From Puniceicoccaceae bacterium (lineage in GTDB: Bacteria; Verrucomicrobiota; Verrucomicrobiia; Opitutales; Coraliomargaritaceae): 44,425 bases of DNA. How positions within the stretch are numbered: position 1 is the first letter of the stretch; the number at the start of each line of letters is the position of its first letter. This document shows, one piece after another, positions 8,352 through 16,634 of this stretch. The translations under genes and the position numbers were made by a program. Where the stretch lies: NCBI GenBank assembly GCA_002729725.1, contig PBYS01000080.1, forward strand, positions 1 through 44,425. Direction: 5' to 3'. Below the pieces are notes generated by a model, which was given only the letters and a program-made list of their open reading frames with translations, did no database searches and was not told where the DNA came from.

Positions 8352-10877
8352 ATGTCTTCGCGTTTATCCAGTCGTGTGTATAATACTGCCGCCCTTGAAG
8401 TGTGGTTTGATAATGTGGGCCTGGACTGGGAGCAGTCCTTCGCTCGGGATACCCTACGGCGGGGGCGTGAGATCTATCGCCAAGGGCAAATTTCAGGTGT
8501 CGAGCTCGCCGATGACGAGGCGATTGTACATTGTCAATTCGCTCGCAAAGACACCTGCTACGCCGTGATCGAATGGACGGCGAAAGGGCCCAAAGTCCGC
8601 AGTTCGATCGACGACGACGCCTTGGGCGAGGCAGTGGCCGTCGGTGGCCTCTATGAAATCGAAGAACTGATCGCCGACGAGATTGATCCCTTGCCCTACG
8701 AGCCCAAGCCCGCTGAAGCCGAGCAGGCCCCGCAGGAAACGGCGGAAAGTGAGCCCAAAGCCCCTGTCGACGACAGCCCCGCCCGTCGTTTGACGCCCCA
8801 GCTCGAAGGTCTGCGCTCAGGGCTTCGGTTGACCGCCTACTGGGTGAATGAAGACTTCTCACGCGAGCCCGCCTTTCGCAGCGATGGGGGGGCCATGCAC
8901 TCCGCGGAGCGCGAGATTTTGGTGCGACTGACCGCGAAAGCGCGCGAGTCTGGCTTTCAGTTCCGTCGCGATTCCAACGACTATATCCTTTACGCCCCCG
9001 AGCGGATCGCGCCCTTTTTTAGTCATACGCTCAAACGTTGGGAGACTGTCTTTAGTTTTATCGACCTCGATCTCGAAGCGCAACGCATGGCGGAAGGAGT
9101 GCGGGAGGTCAAGGTGATCGGGCGTGTGGAATCCGCTGGCAAGGAGCAGATGCGCGTCGACTGGCGCTTAAAGCTAGGGCGTCAATGGTTAGACCCCGAA
9201 GATGCCGAGCGACTGGCCAGAGCCGGGCGGGGCACACATGTCGTGCGCGGGCTCGGGCTGGTGCGAATCGGCGAGGAACAGTCGGCTGCACTTGCGGAGT
9301 GGCGCGTGGCCGCAGCGACCAATCAGGAGGCCGCTCAAACCTGGCCGCGCTATATGGTCTTTTCGCTCTTTAGCGAACGCGGTGCAGAGCTCGACCTCGA
9401 AGAAGAACTGTCCGAATGGCGCAATCATTTGCTCGAGCAAGCCTCCAAGGACGAAAAAGACCTGCCAGAATTTTTGCGCGACTATCAAGCACAAGGCGTG
9501 CGGTGGATGGCGAAGCTGCGCGAACTCGGCTGCCACGGCTTACTGGCCGACGAGATGGGGCTCGGTAAGACCCTGCAGGTGTTGACGCTCTTGCAGTATA
9601 ATCCGCACGCAGAGAAGGACAGTCTGATCGTATGCCCCGCCAGCGTGGTCCCTGTGTGGGAGAGTGAAGCGCGGCGCTGGTATCCAGAAATTCAGACAGA
9701 AGTCCTCTCCAGCGGAAACGATTTTTCTCAAAGCAGCCTAGGCGGCCCCCGGTTATGGATTGCGAGTTATACGCAGCTGCGCCGCCATAAGCACTTGCTA
9801 GACGCCGCCCAATTTGGCTACGCCGTGCTAGATGAAGCACAGCAGATTAAAAACCCCGACGCCAAGGTGACCCAAGCCTGCTGCTCGATCTCGGCCGAGT
9901 GCCGACTCGCGCTCACTGGCACACCGATCGAGAACCGCTTGCTAGACCTGTGGACGCTCTTTCGCTTTTTGATGCCAGGCTTGCTCGGCTCACGCCGTCG
10001 CTTCGAGGACGCGCTCGATTCCGAAAATACCAAATTTCGTGATAGCTTCGTCAAGCGCTTGCGCCAGCAATTGACCCCCTTCATCCTGCGTCGTCAAAAA
10101 GATAAGGTCGGCAAGGATCTGCCGCCCAAGGTCGAGATGGATCTCATCTGCCCCATCACTGCGCTGCAGCGGCAGACCTATGAGAATCTACTCGATCGAG
10201 GGCGAGATGAATTAGGCGACGACTTGCAGTCCGCCATGCAGACGCAGTCGATGCATTTCTTCTCCCTGCTCACACGCTTACGCCAAGCCTGTTGTGATCC
10301 AGGACTCATCCCCGAGGTGCATGCCGATATTCAGCAAAGCGGCAAAATACAAATGCTCCTGACACGGCTAGAAGATGCACTCAGCGGCGACGGCGCGCGC
10401 AAGGTCGTGATCTTTAGTCAGTTCGTGAGCATGCTCAAGCGCTTGAAGCCCTTGCTCAAAGAAGCCTTCCCCGAGGTGGCCCTACTCGAGCTGAGCGGGC
10501 GCACCAAGAACCGTGCAAAACCAGTCGATACCTTTCAGCAGACGAAAGGACCCGCAGTGATCTTAGTCAGCTTGCGAGCCGGGGGCACTGGTATCACACT
10601 GCATGCGGCCGATTATGTCTTCCTGCTAGATCCGTGGTGGAATCCCGCCGTCGAGAGCCAAGCAGTCGACCGCGTGCATCGCATCGGCCAAGATCGGCGC
10701 GTATTCGTGTACCGCATGATCACGCAAGGCACCATCGAAGAGCGCATTCAGCACCTCAAAAAAGAAAAGCGCGAGCTCTTCGAGAGCACTCTCGGTCACC
10801 TCGGTAGCGCCAAAGACCTGGCCGAGCACTTCGGAGACCTCGAAGAACTCGCAAAGTTACTGCCGCCCGAAAGCTAA
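8352..10877 (+). CDS. SNF2-family helicase/ATPase
   Basis: The 841-residue protein is a DNA translocase of the Swi2/Snf2 (RapA-like) group. The N-terminal 360 residues include a segment like those linked to SWIM zinc fingers (TLRRGREIYRQGQISGVEL), but the CxC...CxH ligands are absent. The ATPase follows: LRDYQAQGVRWM, Walker A ADEMGLGKT at 399-407, motif II VLDEAQ near 495, LTGTPIENRLLDLW. The second RecA lobe has VIFSQFVSMLKRL and QAVDRVHRIGQDRRVFVYR. The family remodels protein-DNA complexes or clears RNA polymerase; the client here is unknown. No nuclease or methylase neighbours suggest a defence island. Confidence 0.9.
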   Translation: MSSRLSSRVYNTAALEVWFDNVGLDWEQSFARDTLRRGREIYRQGQISGVELADDEAIVHCQFARKDTCYAVIEWTAKGPKVRSSIDDDALGEAVAVGGLYEIEELIADEIDPLPYEPKPAEAEQAPQETAESEPKAPVDDSPARRLTPQLEGLRSGLRLTAYWVNEDFSREPAFRSDGGAMHSAEREILVRLTAKARESGFQFRRDSNDYILYAPERIAPFFSHTLKRWETVFSFIDLDLEAQRMAEGVREVKVIGRVESAGKEQMRVDWRLKLGRQWLDPEDAERLARAGRGTHVVRGLGLVRIGEEQSAALAEWRVAAATNQEAAQTWPRYMVFSLFSERGAELDLEEELSEWRNHLLEQASKDEKDLPEFLRDYQAQGVRWMAKLRELGCHGLLADEMGLGKTLQVLTLLQYNPHAEKDSLIVCPASVVPVWESEARRWYPEIQTEVLSSGNDFSQSSLGGPRLWIASYTQLRRHKHLLDAAQFGYAVLDEAQQIKNPDAKVTQACCSISAECRLALTGTPIENRLLDLWTLFRFLMPGLLGSRRRFEDALDSENTKFRDSFVKRLRQQLTPFILRRQKDKVGKDLPPKVEMDLICPITALQRQTYENLLDRGRDELGDDLQSAMQTQSMHFFSLLTRLRQACCDPGLIPEVHADIQQSGKIQMLLTRLEDALSGDGARKVVIFSQFVSMLKRLKPLLKEAFPEVALLELSGRTKNRAKPVDTFQQTKGPAVILVSLRAGGTGITLHAADYVFLLDPWWNPAVESQAVDRVHRIGQDRRVFVYRMITQGTIEERIQHLKKEKRELFESTLGHLGSAKDLAEHFGDLEELAKLLPPES

Positions 10878-11045
10878 TTGAGTGCACGAATCGTCGGAAA
10901 CAAAATCTTGATATTACACATAGTTTTGACTTATCTACTGTTCATTCAGTCGACCTCAATCCCAGTGCAGGGCTGGAGCCTCAGCTATACAAATCAAACG
11001 GTTGCACCGAAAAAACTCACAATCAAACAAAACACCAACCCGAGT

Positions 11046-11068
11046 TATCATTCACTGAGTGAATGATA
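11046..11068. promoter_or_regulatory. 23-bp palindrome upstream of a PEP-CTERM gene
   Basis: Two 11-base arms (TATCATTCACT and AGTGAATGATA) flank a single G, without mismatch. It ends 13 bases before the ATG at 11082. Its symmetry and AT-rich arms resemble an operator for a dimeric regulator. It lacks a T-run, so a terminator for the upstream helicase is less likely. The 168 bases between the helicase stop and this site hold only a 62-codon open frame without family features. Confidence 0.45.
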
Positions 11069-11081
11069 TAACACTGTAAGA

Positions 11082-11774
11082 ATGAAAAGAGTAATATTCT
11101 TGTTCCTGTTAATCGCACAGGTGATTTACGCTAATATTTCGATTACGAACTATGATTCACTGTCATGGGTAGACACTCCGCCATTCGAAGGAAATGTGAA
11201 CGAAGTATACAGCGGCTTGGCTGCAGGAGAGTTTGAGGGCGAAGGGTTTTACGAAAATTGGAGTTTTTCGAACGTAGGAATTGTTACCGGAGTCGTGAAT
11301 ATCGATTTACCTGAGATTCCTGAGGGAATGATTCTGTCCCGCGCAACCTTGATCTGGGCGGTTACCGTATACGATCCCGAAGCTAACCCTAGTCTTGGAA
11401 ACTTACTTCTATATCATTCCCAGCCACCGTTGTTGCCTGGGGCTACAGGTGACTATGTTGGCGTATTTGCCAATCCTACAGTTCCTGATGGTTACTTGGG
11501 AATGCTTGATGTAACTTCATCAGTTCTATCAGATTATAATTTTGATGGAAGTTCTGCTGAGGCGGACTTTCAATTTAAGGCGGATGGAATAGGATTTAAT
11601 GACGACGGAAGGGTTTCGGCTTATCTTCTGCGGGATCTTCAACCGGATTACCCACAAGGAACATTGAATTTAGAATTTGCGCCTGTTCCTGAACCTCAAA
11701 CCTCAGCGTTTGCCTTAGCTTTTATTGCGCTAGCGCTAACTATTATAACAAGGCAGAGCACTCAACGTCGCTAA
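11082..11774 (+). CDS. PEP-CTERM sorted exported protein
   Basis: The 230-residue protein has a signal peptide (MKRVIFLFLLIAQVIYA) and a C-terminal PEP-CTERM tail: VPEPQTSAF, a hydrophobic helix (ALAFIALALTII) and a basic end (RQSTQRR). Such tails are recognised by exosortase and are linked to extracellular polysaccharide or matrix. The body is beta-rich and acidic (DLPEIPEGMILSRATLIWAV), with no family I can name. The coding sequence is more AT-rich than its neighbours, consistent with acquisition. A palindrome lies just upstream. Confidence 0.8.
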   Translation: MKRVIFLFLLIAQVIYANISITNYDSLSWVDTPPFEGNVNEVYSGLAAGEFEGEGFYENWSFSNVGIVTGVVNIDLPEIPEGMILSRATLIWAVTVYDPEANPSLGNLLLYHSQPPLLPGATGDYVGVFANPTVPDGYLGMLDVTSSVLSDYNFDGSSAEADFQFKADGIGFNDDGRVSAYLLRDLQPDYPQGTLNLEFAPVPEPQTSAFALAFIALALTIITRQSTQRR

Positions 11775-11811
11775 CGCGCCGCGAGTGTCTTTGACGAATC
11801 GGTAAAAGAAA

Positions 11812-12039
11812 ATGAAATTGTTCTGGGCGATCTAAAGCATCCTTATCGCAATAAGCATGGTCGGATGCGCCGGAGCGCTTGCCCACGCGCTGACACAAAG
11901 ATTCACCTGGCGAATTGAAGGATCTCTCTATGCGCTATTTCTTTGGTGGCCCTATCGGTAATGCGCATTCGAAATGAAATCTAACCCCAAAGGCCGAACC
12001 CTGAAGTCGCCCTTATTGGCGCTTATGAACGCTTATTGA
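11812..12039 (+). pseudogene. Interrupted small membrane-protein-like frame
   Basis: One frame from the ATG at 11812 to a TGA at 12037-12039 is readable as a 75-codon protein with two internal stops (TAA at 11833 and 11959). Conceptual pieces are MKLFWAI, SILIAISMVGCAGALAHAL and RIEGSLYALFLWWPYR, giving a hydrophobic, lipobox-like N-terminus. No homologue is recognised. It could be a decayed gene or chance. It lies in the 566-base gap between the PEP-CTERM and DUF2254 genes. Confidence 0.25.
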
Positions 12040-12047
12040 GGAGAAAG

Positions 12048-12206
12048 ATGAAGAAGAGAAGAAACCTCATAAGCGTAAAATTAGCGGTTCCCAGCTCTGC
12101 CGGAAAATACAAGTTCGAAAGGAAGAAGAAGCGCTTGTCAGACACACATTCGAGTCCTGGTCGAGGCGACACAGACAACCCATTTGACCCGCCCGTAAAA
12201 CTCTAA
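12048..12206 (+). CDS. Possible small basic protein, 52 aa
   Basis: An ATG at 12048 is preceded by GAGGAGA, a strong Shine-Dalgarno for this window, and opens a 52-codon frame ending in TAA at 12204. The N-terminal half is very basic (MKKRRNLISVK, then FERKKKRLSD); the C-terminal half is polar with DNPFDPPVKL. I do not recognise it. It may be a small nucleic-acid-binding protein or a remnant. The antisense frame 12067-12261 has no start signal or family features. Confidence 0.35.
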   Translation: MKKRRNLISVKLAVPSSAGKYKFERKKKRLSDTHSSPGRGDTDNPFDPPVKL

Positions 12207-12304
12207 AAACCACTAGGACTTCTAACTCGTCAGGCGGGTTGCCTGTCCTCATGCTTATCAAAATAAATTATGAAGATACAATTGCGGTCATAAGCGGTTC
12301 CCAG
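12083..12304. repeat. Direct 12-bp repeat pair AGCGGTTCCCAG
   Basis: AGCGGTTCCCAG occurs at 12083-12094 and again at 12293-12304, 210 bases apart. Each copy is associated with CATAAGCG (12068-12075 and 12289-12296). The second copy equals the first with 11 bases deleted between the two parts. This looks like the trace of a duplication or of an excised or inserted segment. Confidence 0.4.
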
Positions 12305-12340
12305 TTTCCGTCTTCATCTAATTAGTCCGTTTGCTTAGCG

Positions 12341-13684
12341 ATGAATAAGTCCCTCTTTCTACTACTTTTCCGACGTATCACTCAGTCGTTTTGGTTTATT
12401 CCAGCGGGGCTTTTTCTGTTGGCGATCCTGACTGCTTTTGTGCTGACGGGCACGGATCACTTGTTGGGCCTAAATGAACGACTCGAAGATTTCGAGTGGC
12501 TTTATGCGAGTAGTCCCGATGGTGCGCGAGCGGTGCTCTCCACTATTGCAGGCTCGATGATCACGGTGGCGGGGGTGCTGATTTCCACCACGGTGGTGGT
12601 GCTGACTCTGGCTTCGCAGCAGTATGGCCCGCGCTTGGTGAAGAATTTTATTGAGGACCGCCCAAGCCAAATTGTGATCGGCTCTTTTGCGGGCTGCTTT
12701 ATCTACAGCATCTTGATCATGCGCAATATCCACTCTGGCGAGGTGGATTTTGTGCCTCACTTGTCCATTCTGGTGGCGCTGTTGGCTGCTGTGGTCTGCA
12801 TCGCTATGATGATTTATTTTATTCATCATATTTCGGTCACGATTCAAGTGCAGTCGATTTTGGAGCGTGTGCACGATGACTTAAGTGCACTGGTGGACGC
12901 GGTTTTTCCGGAGGACTTGGCGCAGCCACTGGAGACGCCTGAGCACTTAGCCGACGAGGCGGCCGTTGCTGCGGCGCTGGAGGGGCAGCAGGCCAGTGCC
13001 CTGCGCGCGAAGAAGCCGGGCTATTTGCAGGCGGTGCGTAGCGATCGTTTGCTGGACTTTGCGGTCGAGCAGGGCTTGGTGCTCGAACTGCAAGTGCAGC
13101 CGGGTGCCTTTTTGCTGCGGGGCGAGATGATCTGCCGTGCTTTTTCGAAGACAGAGCTCAGCGAAGAGTTGGCCGATGCCTTGTTGGCGTGTTTTGTCTT
13201 TGGTCGTTTCCCGACTAGCGAGCAAGATATGTTGTTTCCGATCAAGCAGCTGGCGGAAATGGCGATCCGTGCTCTGTCGCCAGGGATCAATGATCCGCAT
13301 ACCGCCATCGAGTGTGTCGACTATTTAGCGACTTCTTTGTGCGCAGTGGCTGGCCGGTCCTTTCCCTCGCCGTATCGAGCCGATGCTGCAGGGGAGCTAC
13401 GAGTCATCACGCCGGTGCATACATTTGAAGAGATTCTGCGGGTTGCGTTCCAGCAGATTCACCACTATGGGCGTGAGGATGTGAATGTGGTGAGTCGTAT
13501 CTTTCTGGCGCTGCAAAAGATCGGAGCCGACGCCAGTCTCGATGGGGCGAGGCGTGATGTGCTGGCTGGTTTTACTAAAGAATTGCTGGCAAAGAGTGAA
13601 TCTTGTGCGAGTTGCGAGGGGGACCGTGAGCAGATTCGGCAGGCATATCAGGCCGCCGCCAAGGTGCATTTACAGGCAGTGTAG
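12341..13684 (+). CDS. DUF2254 membrane protein
   Basis: The 447-residue protein matches the DUF2254 pattern. Two N-terminal membrane helices (about 17-37 and 65-90) surround a short periplasmic loop, with the conserved STIAGSMITVAGVLISTTVVVLTLASQQYGPRL given here only as the span of residues 66-98. Two more helices lie near 108-128 and 140-162. A long cytoplasmic domain from about 170 contains RALSPGINDPHTA, a diagnostic block of the family. The function is unknown. The gene stands alone, preceded by an accessory patch and followed by the terminator of the convergent SWIB gene. Confidence 0.85.
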   Translation: MNKSLFLLLFRRITQSFWFIPAGLFLLAILTAFVLTGTDHLLGLNERLEDFEWLYASSPDGARAVLSTIAGSMITVAGVLISTTVVVLTLASQQYGPRLVKNFIEDRPSQIVIGSFAGCFIYSILIMRNIHSGEVDFVPHLSILVALLAAVVCIAMMIYFIHHISVTIQVQSILERVHDDLSALVDAVFPEDLAQPLETPEHLADEAAVAAALEGQQASALRAKKPGYLQAVRSDRLLDFAVEQGLVLELQVQPGAFLLRGEMICRAFSKTELSEELADALLACFVFGRFPTSEQDMLFPIKQLAEMAIRALSPGINDPHTAIECVDYLATSLCAVAGRSFPSPYRADAAGELRVITPVHTFEEILRVAFQQIHHYGREDVNVVSRIFLALQKIGADASLDGARRDVLAGFTKELLAKSESCASCEGDREQIRQAYQAAAKVHLQAV

Positions 13685-13711
13685 CGAGAGGGGCGCCGGC
13701 ATGAGGGTGGC

Positions 13712-13746
13712 ACAAAAAAACGGCGACCCTGTGTGAGGTCGCCGTT
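13712..13746 (-). terminator. Rho-independent terminator of the SWIB gene
   Basis: A perfect 10-bp stem AACGGCGACC/GGTCGCCGTT (13719-13728 with 13737-13746) is followed on the minus strand by a T-run. It lies 24 bases past the SWIB stop. Confidence 0.85.
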
Positions 13747-13770
13747 GGAAAGTGTGGGATGTGGAGCGTC

Positions 13771-14100
13771 TTACTCGACGTTGGCACCCACCACAGCGGC
13801 CATTTGCATCATGTTGATGGTTTCGCCTTCGGATAGGTTGCGTAGGTCTGTGACTTTACCGGACTTGCTGGTAGAGTTAGTGTTACGGAGGATCGGGAGC
13901 AATTTCGCGTCGGCTACGATGAACTTACCTGCGTTTTCAGGCTTACCATTCTCGGTTTTAGTCTGGAGGCCTTCGCCTTTGATGTAGTCCCAGAGCTTCT
14001 TAGTGATCTCTGTGCGTGGGAGCTCCGTGGCTCCAAGGAAGGATGCCAGTTCGGCTTTGAGTTTGACGGGCTTGTTGAGTCCTTTGGGTTCGTCTGCCAT
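13771..14100 (-). CDS. SWIB/MDM2-domain protein
   Basis: The 109-residue protein is almost entirely one SWIB/MDM2 domain: KLKAELASFLGATELPRTEI, then LWDYIKGEGLQ and DAKLLPIL. The fold is best known from eukaryotic chromatin remodellers and p53 regulation. In bacteria it is typical of Chlamydiae (often fused to topoisomerase I) and relatives. Here it stands alone, with a C-terminal region ending in MMQMAAVVGANVE. A DNA- or chromatin-related role is inferred, not shown. It has its own terminator. Confidence 0.85.
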   Translation of the reverse strand: MADEPKGLNKPVKLKAELASFLGATELPRTEITKKLWDYIKGEGLQTKTENGKPENAGKFIVADAKLLPILRNTNSTSKSGKVTDLRNLSEGETINMMQMAAVVGANVE

Positions 14101-14206
14101 GATGTTGTGTTTTGTTTATTTTATTTTGTAGGCGAATGCCTGATATATTGATTTTGGGCTGCGGCGTACTTGTGCCGACGGCTTGTGAATCGAGATGGAT
14201 CGAGTG

Positions 14207-14641
14207 TTAATCGAGTTTAGAGAGGTGACGCAGTGCGGCGACATAGCCGTCGAAGCCGAGGCCTGAGATGACGCCAATACAGGCTGGTGCGGTGAGTGAG
14301 TGCTTCCGAATTTCCTCGCGGCGGTAGATATTGCTGATGTGCACTTCAATCGTCGGTAAGTCGCAGCCGGCCAATGCATCGTGGAGCGCGAGGCTGGTGT
14401 GAGTGAGCGCGCCTGGGTTGATGATCAGGCCAAATACCTCGGAGTCGGCGTATTCACCGATTTCATCGATGATAAAGCCTTCGTGGTTACTCTGGTAGAA
14501 TTGTACCTGCACTCCCAAGTCTTCTGCCTCTTCGGTTAAGAGGTTTTCGAGGTCGGTCAGGGTTTGGTCGCCATAGATGCTTGGCTCGCGTATGCCGAGC
14601 CGATCGAGGTTCGGCCCGTTGATAATGACGATGCGTTTCAT
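14207..14641 (-). CDS. aroQ: 3-dehydroquinate dehydratase, type II
   Basis: The enzyme dehydrates 3-dehydroquinate in the shikimate pathway. The 144-residue length and all type II blocks are present: IINGPNLDRLGIREPSIYG (with the active-site Tyr), QSNHEGFIIDEI, IINPGALTHTSLAL, and EVHISNIYRREEIRKHS with the catalytic His. No other shikimate gene is adjacent. Confidence 0.95.
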   Translation of the reverse strand: MKRIVIINGPNLDRLGIREPSIYGDQTLTDLENLLTEEAEDLGVQVQFYQSNHEGFIIDEIGEYADSEVFGLIINPGALTHTSLALHDALAGCDLPTIEVHISNIYRREEIRKHSLTAPACIGVISGLGFDGYVAALRHLSKLD

Positions 14642-15019
14642 GTGATTGCTGTAAAAAATCGTGAAGCTTACGAGTGTTTTGTGCCTGCTGGCAACGCTCT
14701 TTGGCTGTGAATCGTGTATTTAATGCGCTTGTGCTATCTATGCAAATACATGTGGCGAATTCGGGCATTTGATTTGTAAATCATAAGCACGCGGGTGCCT
14801 CGTGTAGTCTGAGGGACCTTGGAGCTTGGTCGATAATAGTTCTTTTAGTAATTGCTAATTTCTTCTGCTAGTGTTGTACTACTTACGGCTCGTTGCTTTA
14901 GGGGTCTATGACTTTTCTTGTTCGAGTGTGCATAGCCAGTTTTTACCTCTCTCTTATTTTCCAGATTGGCTATTTTTGTCTAGATCTATCAACGTTAACT
15001 CTAAAAGAAAGAGATTGTT
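14642..15019. other. 378-base stretch without a recognisable gene
   Basis: All frames carry stops and I see no RNA gene, strong terminator or repeat. The right half is AT-rich. It precedes a PEP-CTERM fragment without a signal peptide, so it may contain the eroded 5' part of that gene. No clear remnant of a signal peptide could be read. Confidence 0.4.
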
Positions 15020-15367
15020 ATGAATGAATCTTTATTGTCAGACGCTGGAGTGGGGATCGGCCTGCGCAGTGGGGGGATTACGATTTATGCGGATGGTAGT
15101 GATTCATTGCTGGACCTAGGCATTTTTGACGCAGGAACGACGAGTATTACCTACACCTTCACTGCAGGTTTTGCTGAGGCCGGCGAGAATATCGGTATTG
15201 ATCTGTATGTAGGTCATGCCACTGGTGTGCTCACGGCAGGTGTGTTGGGCGCTGTTTCCTTCGACAATATTGTTGTGACTGCCGTGCCAGAGCCTAGCAC
15301 GAGTGCACTCTTGGTTGGGCTACTGGGCTTGTCGTATGTCGGATTTAAGCGCTCGAAGCGTTCTTAA
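15020..15367 (+). pseudogene. C-terminal fragment of a PEP-CTERM protein
   Basis: The 115-residue frame ends with a full sorting tail: VPEPSTSALLVGLLGLSYV followed by GFKRSKRS. Before it comes the end of a beta-sandwich typical of such proteins (GVLGAVSFDNIVVTA). No signal peptide is present: the frame starts with MNESLLSDAGVG and a stop lies six codons upstream. A sorted protein must be exported first, so this is probably the 3' remnant of a larger gene, or the result of a deletion. A purine-rich AAAGAAAGAG precedes the ATG. A very strong terminator follows. Confidence 0.7.
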
Positions 15368-15394
15368 GGCCTGCTTCTAGCGACTACTTTACAC

Positions 15395-15448
15395 AACGGC
15401 CCCTCCTCGCAACTCATATTGAGTCGTGAGGAGGGGCCGTTTTTTTTG
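15395..15448 (+). terminator. Strong terminator with 22-base arms
   Basis: Arms at 15395-15416 and 15420-15441 pair over about 20 positions, including the unbroken core AACGGCCCCTCCTC/GAGGAGGGGCCGTT, and are followed by eight T. It ends the transcript of the PEP-CTERM fragment. Confidence 0.9.
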
Positions 15449-15571
15449 AATTCTATCCCGCTCGTGTTTAAGTGAGCGGGGCCGTTGCCGCTGCTAAGTC
15501 CTCAGTGAGGGCGAGCAGACACGGGCTTGTGGCTTGTGGGACTTTGGCGCGCTTTGCTGCGTTTAAGCCGC

Positions 15572-15913
15572 TTAAAAAGGAGGCTCTTCGTCCAAAATTT
15601 CGTCGGAGGGATCAAATGGGGGGGGCTCATCGCTGTTGCCGCCGGCTGCGCCTGCGGCTTCAATGCGGAAAGCCTTGAGATTGACGAAGTATTTCTCGTT
15701 CCACTCGCGACCATTGATGTCGAAGGTCACTTTGACCTTGTCGCCAGTCTTGAGCTTGTTGACCAGTTCGACCTTTTCTTTAAGGCACTCGAACTTTATG
15801 TCTTGTGGATATTTGTCGTCGGCGGTGGTGACGACAAATTCGCGCTTGTTAAAGCCGCTGCCAAAGGTCTGTTCGTCGAAAATTACTTTTACTGTTCCGG
15901 ATAATTCGTACAT
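15572..15913 (-). CDS. DUF3127 OB-fold-like protein with acidic tip
   Basis: Residues 1-88 match DUF3127: [60 protein letters not shown] and [11 protein letters not shown]. The family resembles single-stranded DNA-binding OB folds. The last 19 residues, [19 protein letters not shown], form an acidic tail ending in Pro-Pro-Phe, which looks like the partner-binding tip of SSB. This suggests a nucleic-acid-binding accessory protein, but no function is established. The start has no Shine-Dalgarno. Confidence 0.85.
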   Translation of the reverse strand: MYELSGTVKVIFDEQTFGSGFNKREFVVTTADDKYPQDIKFECLKEKVELVNKLKTGDKVKVTFDINGREWNEKYFVNLKAFRIEAAGAAGGNSDEPPPFDPSDEILDEEPPF

Positions 15914-15982
15914 CTGAGGAGTGAACGGTTGTGCTGCTGGAGAAGCAAAACTTTTTTAGTCAAAATTAGTGGAATGCTGCGG

Positions 15983-16588
15983 CTATGCGGGGAAGCTGTT
16001 GCGGAAGACGACTTCTTCGTAGGGGAGCTGTCCTCCACGTGCATTGGCGTCTTTGATCGCTTTGCCGACAGTGATCATCATGCCGATGACGTGATTTTCG
16101 GGCAGTTGAATAATTTCGCCTACCTTGATGGGGTCGAAGCCAATCATGGGGCAGGAGTCGTAACCCATCGACTTGGCGGCCAGCATGAGTGTTTGCGAGG
16201 CGATGCCGATTGAGCGCATGGCTTCGTCGCGCTGCAGTTGAGGGTTGCTGCCGTAGAAGGGAGCAATCATAGGGACCAGCATTTCTTGCACGGGCGCTGG
16301 TGCGTTGACCCAGTAGCGTTCTGCATTTTCGTGTGCATGTAGGTCTGCGCAGAGAAGGATGGTGATGGAGGCTTCTGTGACCTGAGCTTGATTCCAGGCG
16401 GCTGCTTGGATGGCGGCTCGCTTTTCGGGGTCGGTCACCACCACAAAACGCCAGTTTTGCATGTTGAAGGAGGTGGGGGAGAGCAGCGCTTGCTCGAGCA
16501 GCTCTTGGATCTCGATTTCCGACATCTGATGATTCGGATCGTAGTGTTTGACGGAGCGTCGTTGGTGAATTGCAGTGGTAGTGTCCAT
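15983..16588 (-). CDS. Nitroreductase-family FMN oxidoreductase
   Basis: A 201-residue nitroreductase fold: the N-terminal IHQRRSVKHYDPNHQMSEIE binds FMN phosphate, LLSPTSFNMQNWRFVVV is the flavin-binding strand, and AAKSMGYDSCPMIGFDP is the C-terminal conserved block. The enzyme uses NAD(P)H to reduce an unknown acceptor such as a quinone, nitro compound or enone. It is a single gene with no informative neighbours. Confidence 0.88.
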   Translation of the reverse strand: MDTTTAIHQRRSVKHYDPNHQMSEIEIQELLEQALLSPTSFNMQNWRFVVVTDPEKRAAIQAAAWNQAQVTEASITILLCADLHAHENAERYWVNAPAPVQEMLVPMIAPFYGSNPQLQRDEAMRSIGIASQTLMLAAKSMGYDSCPMIGFDPIKVGEIIQLPENHVIGMMITVGKAIKDANARGGQLPYEEVVFRNSFPA

Positions 16589-16634
16589 TGGGCGAAATGT
16601 GTGATTGCGCGTAGATATTGCAAGAAAGCGATGT

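Noticed and set aside
8352..10877. SNF2 helicase as part of a defence system
   Set aside because: No methylase, nuclease, phospholipase or other defence gene is adjacent; neighbours are metabolic or envelope genes.
10878..11066. 62-residue open frame starting at TTG right after the helicase stop
   Set aside because: No ribosome binding site, no family features, and its end overlaps the palindrome upstream of the PEP-CTERM gene.
12067..12261. Antisense 64-residue frame in the accessory gap
   Set aside because: It overlaps the better-supported 52-residue frame and has no start signal or recognisable motif.
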